Shown piece by piece: positions 11,401 through 19,950 of a stretch of DNA of 64,000 bases. The notes beneath the pieces are model-generated. The model saw only the letters and a program-made list of their open reading frames with translations. It was not told the origin of the DNA and did no database searches. This DNA is from Siderastrea radians. Its lineage: Eukaryota > Cnidaria > Anthozoa > Scleractinia > Rhizangiidae. How positions within the stretch are numbered: the first letter of the stretch is position 1; each line of letters starts with the position of its first letter. The stretch covers positions 25,289,701 to 25,353,700 of the forward strand of contig OZ024890.1 of assembly GCA_964017195.1 (NCBI GenBank), written 5' to 3'. A program made the position numbers and the translations under genes.

Positions 11401-13528
11401 GAGATGAAAGCAGATGAAGGAAAATGAGGGCATATGAAGGAAGATTAATGCAAATGAAAGCAGATGAAGGGAAATGAAGACAGATGAAGGAGATGAAGGC
11501 AAATGTAGGCAGACGAAGGGAGACGAAGGGAGACGAAGGCAGATGGAGGTAGGTGAGGGAAATGAAGGAAGATGAAGGCAGATGAACTAAAATAAGGGCA
11601 GATGGGGTAGATGAGAGAAAATGAAGGCAGGTGATAGTGGATGAAGACAGATGAAGGAAAATGATGGAAGATGAATGCAAAAAAAGAGAAATAAATGTAT
11701 ATGAAGGATTACGAAAGTAGATGAAGTGAGGTTTAGCTAGACGAATTACTTTGAAGGGAAATGAGGCCTACGATAGGTGCATGGTGGCCAATGAATGGAC
11801 TTAACATTTGTTTTAATTTTAATATCGTTCCTTAGCTAGTTTGGGGAATCGTGGTGGGTATATCCATGAGATCTTTCCTGTAAATTTATTTATCATTCAT
11901 TTTCGAAACGTTTGTTTGTTTTCTTTTTACTCAGAAAAATACGCACGCAAGCATCATGCGTCGATAGGTGTTGTGTTTCGTCTGTTGCAATAATTGCGTA
12001 ATTGCTATAAACCTTTCTGACTAAATTTTTAAAAAATGGGTCTCCATCTCATGAGGCACCTTTTGTTTTAGTTAGTTGTGCAATTTTTTTATCCCCAGGG
12101 GGAGGCAGAGGGTTATTCCTCGAAAGGGGATAGTTACTCCTGTGGTGGCTAGTCCCATCCCCGTTTCAAAAAGACAGAGTACTTTCTTTTTTGTGCCGTG
12201 GTAGGTGCCTTTATAACTGTGGAAACCATTATATAGAGGTCAATCAGTCACTTCAACTGGAGGCTACTCTATTCGTCTCATGTTCACCATTTTGTTTACC
12301 ATGTGACTGGTACAGACATACATCAGTAAAATTGAAATGAGTAAGTTTGTCAAACATAAATCACCTCATGTCATTTTCGCCGGATGAAGTTGTTCTTGGA
12401 CTGTGTCTGTAATTTGCAGGCATTAACAGGCATGATTTTCATGTAACTGAGGAAATGAAAGGCAGCATTAATGTTGAGATGAGTTGAAATTCATTCTTCA
12501 TTTATCTATTAATTAATTGAGAATTTTTTGTCACAAGGTCAACAAACATTTTATTATAATCAGTTATATAATAAGGACCTTCAGTAAGTCTTTTCATGTT
12601 AACAGTGGACTTTTGGAGAAATTCATGGAAAATTTGCTTACCAAAGGTTTGTATCTAAAAGGGTGCCTCCACATGTAGTTCAGATCTCATTTCTTCGTTT
12701 AAGTTTCATTTCTTTTTTCATTTTCATCGTTTTGATTTACAAGGTAGTAGGGATGGATCCAGCATTTTTTCAAAGGGGAGGGGGGCTTGCAAGAAAAAAA
12801 ATGAGATTTTGCTATTTTTGTGATGAGAAAGTAATAAACACAAGGAGTCAGACTGAGACAATTTTGCCAACTTTCCAAAGGGTGGGTGGGGGGGGGGGAT
12901 TGCAACCCTCTCCCTGGATCTGCCCCTGGGTAGGATACTAACATGAGATCATATCATTACAAAATGGTCTTCCTAGGAATCTGGTGTGAAAAAATTAAGC
13001 TCCACTGGACCTGTTCCCTGCATTGCAAATCTGCTCAATATTTTGATGTCCATGCTTGATAATTTTTTTTTTTTGAAGATTAATGTGTGGGATACAGCAG
13101 GCATGGAGAGAACAAGATCTCTAACATCAAATTACTACCGTAATTCTCATGCCGTCATCTTTGTCTATGCTGTTGACGACATGTACTCCCTGACCGTACT
13201 ACGAAGCTGGGTTGAGGATGTGAATAAGGATGCACCTGAGGCCTTAAAATTCCTTGTTGGGAACAAAATGGATCTCAAAGATGAAGGTATACAAGTTGAC
13301 AAGAAACAGGCAGAGTCTTTTCGTAAAAACAATGAATTAAAGAAACTCTATGAGGTTTCAGCTAAGGATGGTGCTGGTGTCAAAGATATGTTTGATGACA
13401 TTGCCAAGATGTTAGTTCAAAACAAGCAAGCAACTGTTAAGGACACAAACGCTTTTGCTGTTATTAGAGCAGAGAGTGAACAAGCTTCTAAAAAAAGCAG
13501 CGGTGACACCCATCACTGTTCTTGTTGA
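5424..13528 (+). CDS. Rab-like small GTPase B (209 aa, two exons)
   Basis: Exons are 5424-5603 and 13079-13528, joined in phase 0 (AAG|GTTAGA donor; TTTGAAG|ATT acceptor). The P-loop GDVGVGKT is at residues 17-24, switch I Thr at about 42 (STFGLD), WDTAG at 64-68, NKMD at 122-125 and SAK at 154-156. The protein ends CSC, a double-cysteine geranylgeranylation signal. The length is normal for a Rab, and the expected role is a membrane-bound GTP switch in vesicle traffic. The residue after DTAG, normally the catalytic Gln, is Met69, which predicts weak intrinsic hydrolysis. The 7.5-kb intron is almost filled by fold-back element 2. Subfamily cannot be set by eye; it shares exon structure and the MER motif with gene D. 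Confidence 0.88.
5931..6500 (+). repeat. 11-bp minisatellite, left arm part 1
   Basis: Degenerate tandem copies of CTTCATCTGCC and CTTCATTTGCC, interrupted at 6504 by an inserted element. Three units make 11 codons, so every frame is open with FICLHLPS-like peptides. Confidence 0.9.
6504..8330. mobile_element. Inverted-repeat element inserted in the minisatellite
   Basis: The ends read CCTTGGAGACCCAGG and, reversed, CCTGGGTCTCCGAGG. Arms of about 600 bp match in reverse: 6504-7080 pairs with about 7840-8330, including the fragments GTTCCAGAAGC / GCTTCTGGAAC. The inner region holds a hairpin near 7790-7835 and a nested Tigger-like MITE (7182-7677). No transposase is encoded. The target was itself the 11-bp repeat, so a target-site duplication cannot be read with confidence. 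The same terminal sequence occurs at 14166 and 32026. Confidence 0.8.
7182..7677. mobile_element. Pogo/Tigger-like MITE
   Basis: The termini CAGTAGAACCCCGGTAACTC and its complement are flanked by TA (7180-7181 and 7678-7679), the target site of Tc1/mariner-type elements. CAGTAGAACC ends with CGAGTTA repeats are typical of Tigger-like non-autonomous elements. It is nested within the inner region of the 6504-8330 element. Confidence 0.85.
8331..9245 (+). repeat. 11-bp minisatellite, left arm part 2
   Basis: This resumes the CTTCATCTGCC array after the inserted element. Copies with ATTTGC, TTTTCC and ATCTCC variants alternate in higher-order fashion. The long frames across it (up to 292 codons) are repeat artefacts. 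Confidence 0.9.
9246..9900. other. Centre of fold-back element 2
   Basis: About 650 bp of unique sequence between the two arrays. A perfect hairpin (CTTTTTTATAGGCT stem, 9260-9290) marks the left edge. The part near 9765-9800 has GGTGTCTGTAATTCC-like wording seen at ends of Tigger-like repeats. No gene is seen. Confidence 0.6.
9905..11700 (-). repeat. 11-bp minisatellite, right arm (reversed)
   Basis: The same 11-bp unit appears in reverse orientation (GGCAGATGAAG). It is the fold-back partner of the left arrays and is somewhat longer than both together. The 593-codon minus-strand frame across it is an artefact of the 33-bp codon period. Confidence 0.9.
11875..13078. other. Remainder of GTPase B intron
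   Basis: No exon is seen here. A short element may span about 12746-12933 (GGATGGATCCAG at the left, CTGGATCTGCCC at the right, with a G-run at 12890). The intron ends in a T-run and the acceptor at 13077-13078. Confidence 0.5.
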
Positions 13529-14165
13529 CATGTAACCCATTTAAAGGGCCAGTGTGTCATGGGGATTTTTCTCGTGTTTGTAGCACTTTGAAAAGCCAAG
13601 TCACATTAAGATAAAAGAAAACCTTATTAAATAATGGTCCAGTTTTTGTTCAGACACCATACTAATTCAGTGAAATAAGTGTCTTTGGCCATGGATGGTT
13701 AGAATGGAAATGGATAGTTACAACTTGAAAAGGTTGGGCAAATGTTTTCAAGTTCTGTGCTTGCATCTTGCTAAAATTGTTGAAAAACTTGTTATGGTTT
13801 GCACTCTTTGCAAAAAATTCACTTGACGTCTTTCTCTTCAGTCTTGGTGTGCCAGGAGCATTTCATGTGTGAGCAAAAGCAATCATAACTTTGGCAACGT
13901 TTTTACATGAGCAAAATCTCTGTGACACAGCCCCTTTAAGTTGTTTCACACACATTTCTAAAAACATGTAAAGCTTTTTAAAACAGGTTCTATGTACCTA
14001 TCCTGCTTAGACATATTTTCAAAAGCTGCCAGATGAGACATGTAAATTACTACTGCAGTTTGTAACTGAATATCAAATTTATTAATACGTGATCCTTATT
14101 AGATTTATTATTAAAATGTTCTATATGTACATGTAAATAGCAAATTAAATAGTTGTTGGAATCAT

Positions 14166-14184
14166 CCTTGGAGACCCAGGGGCA
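14166..14184 (+). repeat. Solo CCTTGGAGACCCAGGGGCA repeat end
   Basis: Nineteen bases match the terminus of the 6504-8330 element and the sequence at 32026. The downstream sequence does not resemble that element, so this is a truncated or related copy. Confidence 0.6.
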
Positions 14185-14437
14185 GTATATAAAGTTAATT
14201 CTTGTGTTTATTAACTAAAAGGAATTTGAAATAAATGTTTTAAGAATGAAGGAAATTAAATAATGTGAAAGAAAAGGTAAAGTTTTCAAATGAAGGAAAG
14301 GATTTAGAATCAAGTGAGGTCAAAGTAAAGTTCACTCTTGAGATCGAGAAAGTTTTGTATACATGTTAACACTCCATGAAATTATTAACTAAAGGCTTAA
14401 ATTACAGAATGCATTTTTTAAAATTTGCTTCATTTCA

Positions 14438-14541
14438 CAGGCTCAATTTCCAGATGTTTTGTTCGCCTGCATTGCTCCACCCACTTGTTTTGGCAGGAGG
14501 ATGAAAATCACACTCACTCAAGCACTGGAAATTGAGCCTAT
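14438..14541. mobile_element. Short hairpin MITE-like repeat
   Basis: AGGCTCAATTTCCAG at the left is mirrored by CTGGAAATTGAGCCT at the right, about 100 bp overall. It may be a mini inverted-repeat element. Confidence 0.5.
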
Positions 14542-15900
14542 TAATTTCATGGTGTGTTAAAATTTCCTACACAATGAAAGGTAGCTGGGGAAGAGTGGGA
14601 GTCAAAGATCAGTGTGTGGAAAAAATTGGCAAACTAGAAAGCTGAGTCCACCCATTTTTGACTTTCCCCTAAGTTGTTTATCTTCCCTAGGGTCTCCAGT
14701 TATGGTTTTGTTATTTAGCAGAAAACAGAGCTGTACTAGGTTCTCTGCAACCCTTGTTGAAAAATGTTAGTTACCTCCAGACGTAGGTTTCTTACTAACA
14801 TGTTGAAGTAAATGTCAGTGACATAAAATTTCATGGAGATTGTTACGTAGGTACATTACTTCGATTTGACAGAACATGTCTAACTCTGCACTGAATAATT
14901 TTTAGTGCCTTTAATATTTAAATCAACTGTGTTTCTCAGGTGTCACAAAAACCGGTATTTCTGTGCTATTTTCAATTTTCAGATAAATGTAATATTTTAC
15001 TGATGTCTTTAGAGTTGATTTTAATTAGAAGTTCGCATATTTTTATACATGTTAAGATCAGGTGTTCTCCTGACAGAAATACGTACATGAATTCCTTAAG
15101 AAATCGGTGGGCCAGTAATTTTGTGAGACTTAATTTTGTCATATGGCCTTCGAAAAATTGATTATTTTAACATAGTGTGCCTTAATTTTTTTTTTCTGTA
15201 AGTACTGGTATTTGCAAAATTTAAATTTGTTGAAAAAGTGAAAACACTGTAAAAGTGCTATAAATTGAACAACAAAAAACAGTTGAAGTCATAAGTAAAA
15301 GTTAATTGTCTTTAAATCATCAATCTATTGGTCAGTTTGTCAGTGAAAGTGTAAAACATTGATGCAACAAGAAATAACTGTCATTGTTTGCTTGGCTGTT
15401 AAATAAACTTTGTTTGCCAACTGAAAATTGTGTATTGTTTTTCAATTCTTGTGAAAACAATAAATTTGTCAAGTTGGTTTTCCTACATACAAGCTTTGAC
15501 TGTGACATTTTGATGAGTTTAAAAATCGAACTTTTACACTTCTCCAGACTGTAGCAATGTTTACTGTTTAAAAACATTCTTTTTGTTATTCAAATGTGCC
15601 AACCATTTATCAAAAACAAAGAACTTTTTGTTTCAACAGTAAATGGTCCTCTTTATCAAAGGTGGCATATGCAAAACATCAGTCACTATTATCATATAAT
15701 TATTGCAATTTGGAAAAATTCAGAAATCTCATTTTTATTTTAATTTATAATCCTCTCAAAGTTTATTGCAATTACTGCCCTTATCAAAACATGCAAACCA
15801 AAAACACACTCTTGAAATTCAGAGTTTACACGTCATTGAAAAGTGCAGAATTACCTATCCACGAACTATGATAAAAATTAATTATCAATGCTAGTAACAT

Positions 15901-16242
15901 TTCAGTCGAACTCTAGATGAAGAAAATAAAATGAACTGTCCACCAATTTAATCAGGGAATTTGCACTGGTGCAAGGCATTTACTTACAATAACTATAATT
16001 TATAAATTATACTACTAAAATTTTAAACCCTGGGGCCTGTTTCTCGAAAGTCCCAGTAACATTTTCGGGCATGGAGTTATATTTTAAAATAAAAATCTAT
16101 AGAACTTTGGCATAGTTCAGTCGAACTCTAAATAAAAAAATAAAACGAACTGTCCACCCTTTTAATCTGGGAATTTGCACTGGTGCATGGCAATAACTTA
16201 CAATAACTATAAATTATAATAATAATAAAATTTTAAACCCTG
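15901..16242 (+). repeat. Diverged tandem duplication
   Basis: About 130 bp at 15901-16032 (TTCAGTCGAACTCTA ... TTTTAAACCCTGG) recurs at 16116-16242 with the same order and about 85-90 percent identity by eye. About 80 bp of unrelated sequence separates the copies. Confidence 0.75.
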
Positions 16243-17163
16243 GTCAGGTAGAGATTCTATACAGGATCCTTTTATAATAAAATCCTACCCAAGGTTCCTA
16301 AATTGCAACAAAAACATAAGAATGGAACCCTAGGTCCCAAGGGATCCTTCTCAGGATCTCATCTAGAGTCTTGCATGATCCTGAAAGATCCTATTAATTC
16401 ACAGCTGTAAGATCCTATCCTAGGGAAATACTGAATACTAAAAGAACTAAAAAGTATATGATTGTAGGTCTCATCCCTAATCAAGATTAGGCAATACACC
16501 TCGGTTGAATCTTTGTTTTTATGCCTTACCTTTACATACCTGTCACCTGTCCGGATTTAATCGGAATTATCCCGATTTTTGAGTTTCAAAACCTAAAACC
16601 ATTGGGACATTCCAATTTTCAAGAGGAAAAAAGACATTTTTCTTTTGTAAAAATTTGGAACTGGTTTGTTAAAGATTGGTCTTGACGCTTCTAAATCGTA
16701 TTGTTTTGTGCAGTACAGTACAGGCAATACTTTTAAAAATTAATGCAAAAACCCTGGAGCATCCTACATCCTGTTCAGTGCTGGGCAGGGCACTACCCCA
16801 GGACTGGGGTGAGGGGGGGGGGGTCCCTATTTCTGATTTTACAAGGTTGGCAGGTATGCCTTTAAAGGCATAAAAACTAAGATTTTTGTGGTATCTTTTT
16901 AGGGTATGTTGCTGAGCAGGCAAGGAAAAATGCTTTAACAGTAACTGTTAAAACACTGTGTGGTTCGAGAAAGTATCCACACCCATTCACTCATTGGGAA
17001 TTCCAGGGAGGAAGGGTCCCAAAAGCCATAATTTTTTAGTGGAGGATACAATGAAGCTAAACTGGAATTTCCAGAGGGTGTGGGAGGGGTCAAATTAAAA
17101 AAAAAACCTTCTGTGAGGCTTATTCCCACTACCCCCAGAGACAAACGCGTCCTGAATTTGTGT

Positions 17164-18451
17164 TCATGTATGGCAGCATTTCCTTCGTCTTCGTGGCGGA
17201 GTCTCTTTTTCTTCAAACTGCAGTTGAACAACGGCAGTTCCATCCCTACTGTAGCTAGCACCGACACCATAGCATCCTTGAGTACACAAGGAATGACGGC
17301 CAAGAGATTTCATGGGGGTCGCTTTCTTAAGCAAATAGATTGCCATTTTTTCAAGCATCTCCTGTATCCCTTCTCCTGTTAAGGCTGAAGTTCTAAATTG
17401 TAGTGCAAAGGCACTGTCTGGAACTGATGCCATTTCTTCATGAAGTTCATCCTCATTAAAAGAAGGCTCTAAGTCGATCTTGTTTCTCACCAAAATAAAG
17501 CAAGCACCCTGTGCATGGATTTTGGCAAGGGTTAACAGCTGAACAGCCTGACTTAGAGAATCTTTGTCTGTTGCACTATAAACAATCAACACAGCTTGGC
17601 TGAGTAAGAAGTGAGAACGAGTGTACGTAGCATGCTGTTCAAGTCCAAGGGTGTCCCACAGGTTAAGCTGCAAATAATAAATTAGTAATTACTTTTATCA
17701 AACAAATTACAAGGCAGCCACATATAAAAGGAGCCTGATAACAAAGACGAACTGCGAGAAACTGCCATATGATTGTGGAGATGTCATTTTTTACTGCGTC
17801 CTTCATCCTTATGTTCCTTTCCATGTTGTAAAGACAAAAGAGGTTAAGACGGATTCCGCTCAACGTTCGAGCAATAAGTGCAAAAAATATTTACCAAAAA
17901 ACTACTCATAGCACGGTAACATTTTAAATGCTATTTGAAACATCTCACTCTAGTTCACTTGCCCAAGTGACCCCACGATGAAATTCTCAAGCATTCTCAA
18001 GAAAATTAATTTCAAATCTCGTTAAAGTATGCTAAAAACGGGTGCCATTTTGTTTTGAACTGACATGAAGCGTCTTTTTAATTGAAATATGGATAACTTC
18101 AAATCCAATTTTCTCTCGCGGGGTCAGCTTGGGAGCAAAAGTAACGATAAGTTCTTCTTATCTGTTCTCAAAATGTGACAGTGCTGCAAGTATTTTTTTG
18201 GTAACTTAATTTTTGCACTTACTGCTCGAACGTTGAGCGGAAATCGTCTTAAACAGCCTCACTATGTCACTTCTTCATACCTCAACTGTTTCCCCTTCTA
18301 CTTTTGTTGTTATACAGCACTCGTGATCCCTTGTAGTTTTGACGGCACTTTGCTGGAAATTCAAATTTGACTGGCCACACAGACGTCGAAAAATGGATGT
18401 TTTTCCAACCCCTGTCTTTCCACATAGTACAACTTTGTATTTATTGACCAT
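17164..18451 (-). CDS. Rab-like small GTPase C with altered switch II (224 aa)
   Basis: Exon 1 is 18281-18451 and exon 2 is 17164-17667, phase 0 (GAG|GTATGA donor; TTTGCAG|CTT acceptor). The P-loop GKTGVGKT is at residues 11-18. Switch II reads WDTLGLEQ at 61-68, so the usual Ala of DTAG is Leu64 and the catalytic Gln is Leu66. NKID is at 119-122 and a degenerate SAL replaces SAK. The tail ends KCCHT, a CC-type geranylgeranylation signal. A Leu at this position matches the classic GTP-locked Ras/Rab substitution, so a constitutively GTP-bound protein is predicted by inference. The reading frame is intact over both exons, which argues against a pseudogene. The 613-bp intron holds a TTAA-flanked MITE. 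The gene is divergent from D. Confidence 0.85.
17846..18248. mobile_element. TTAA-flanked MITE in GTPase C intron
   Basis: The termini begin GACGGATTCCGCTCAACG and end with its near complement CGTTGAGCGGAAATCGTC; homology continues for about 55 bp each side. TTAA flanks both ends (17842-17845 and 18249-18252), the target site of piggyBac and Kolobok elements. There is no coding capacity. Confidence 0.85.
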
Positions 18452-19950
18452 TTTGGGGCCTTTGATTTTAACTGAGCTGACCTAGAAAATGAAAGGGTGG
18501 TAAATTACGTTAACGACAAATTTGTTCTGGCAAGGCATCTAATGACATGTCTGCAGTTTCAGGTATCGCAATTCTCAATCCTGAAAGGAGAGTCTTCAAA
18601 TAATTAATTTATTTGAAGACTCGCGGAGGAACTCCATGGGGTACTCCTTTTAGTGGGTTATACTCTTCTTTCTGTCCCCCTCCCCCTCCTCCGCAGGACA
18701 AAAAGGGGGATACAAGGAAGAGATTTGGAATGAGGTAATGAGTAGATGCATGTTGAAATCCTGAGCTAGGAGGTTTCCAATAAGCTAATTGCACAGATGC
18801 TTGTCATACCTTCTTAAGGTTCGATGTATGTTCAAGCATGTTTTCTGTCACTGTGTAGACTTGCTCCAAGTCGACCTCTCATAAGTCCCTCGATCATCGT
18901 TCATCCGAGTAGTGTCTAAAGCGAGCGAAGTGAGCTTTAATGAGGTCGCGTAGTGACCGAACGAGCGACAAAGTCGTGAGAGGTCTTTAAAATGGCACAA
19001 TCAACCAGAAAAAAATTTTAAAGGACTTTGAGAAAGTCTGGTCATTGTGTTGTTTCTGTAACCAGAAACCTTTGCTCTCTTAATTCTGTCTTTCTCTAAT
19101 CAAGTCTATAAATTACTTGGTACCAGGAAGTGGTTTACTGAACTAGGGAAGCCTAAAAGATCCTAGGGGTAACCCTGCGATGGACTACCATCCCATTCTG
19201 GCAGCAATAAACTAGAACCGGACGTAATTCAAGCGCCAGCCAGTCATTTGTGGGCTAGCCTGTGTGCAGACATCTTATGTTTCACTCCTGCATGAAAAGG
19301 AAGTTGTGAGCTACGTGTGACTGGAATGCCGCTTTACTTCCAAAGGAGTTCTTTGCATAATTTCCTATATAAGTTAATGACATCATTGAACATGTTTATG
19401 TGGGAATCCCCCTCCATGGACAGAGCCTGAACAGAGTTGAATTGTCCATCCTAGAAAAATTTTGCATACTCTGTTTCTTTTAGGGTATTAAATACTTGGA
19501 AATTGAAATATGAATACTGAGAACAACGTCTCATATTATAACATCTAGCTTAAAAATAATATTTTCTGCCCAAGCTATTAAGCCAACCACAGCAGCTACA
19601 CAATTTCTAAATAATCTCCTTCTGCTTACTTTTTTCTCGCCCTCAACGTAACTCACCAAAATATCAGTCAGTCATTAAAGTCCAGCGCTGCAGCACGAGG
19701 AAAAAAGTGCCATACAACGCAAAACATGAACAATTTTCCTTCACACACCCTCACTTCATTTCGCTGTGAGTTCGAGTTTTGGCACAAACTGCTTTGTGGC
19801 CTCGCCGTTTCTCCCGCGAAGGTCAGCATCTAAAAAGACTGGAAACGAGTCATGGCTTGTTTGCATTTTCAACATGGTGGATTGGAAGGGCACAACTCAG
19901 CATGGATTTTATCGATGATTTGACAGTATTTTTCCAAAGAGAGACTGTGT
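18452..19950. promoter_or_regulatory. Head-to-head interval of GTPases C and D
   Basis: It contains the 5' flanks of both genes. A perfect hairpin (AGTCTTCAAATAA stem) is at 18591-18621. An imperfect inverted repeat (GACCTCTCATAAGTC / GTCGTGAGAGGTC) at about 18872-18987 encloses a GCGAGCGAAGTGAGC motif and looks like a small transposon. No further exon is seen; promoter activity is inferred from layout only. Confidence 0.4.

Larger units (their letters stand above)
5769..11874. mobile_element. Fold-back element 2 in the intron of GTPase B
   Basis: About 150 bp at 5769-5925 recurs reverse-complemented at about 11730-11874; the tips read AGATCTCATGGATATACCC and its complement. Inside these tips the two arms are opposite-orientation arrays of an 11-bp CTTCATCTGCC-like unit: 5931-6500 plus 8331-9245 on the left, 9905-11700 on the right. 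A unique centre of about 650 bp lies between. The left arm is split by another inverted-repeat element (6504-8330). No transposase frame and no clear target-site duplication are seen, so the exact ends are uncertain. Confidence 0.8.
13529..17163. other. Region between convergent GTPases B and C
   Basis: No gene is seen. It contains the 3' UTR of B (length unknown), a repeat end at 14166-14184, a hairpin at 14438-14541, a 130-bp tandem duplication at 15901-16242 and AT-rich DNA. Confidence 0.55.

Noticed and set aside
8286..11680. Long frames rich in FICLHLPSSAF (up to 593 codons) on both strands
   Set aside because: They are translations of an 11-bp tandem repeat; three units equal 11 codons, so stops are absent in every frame. 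No start context, splice sites or domain.
5931..11700. CRISPR-like array
   Set aside because: Units are 11 bp, contiguous and without unique spacers, in an animal genome.
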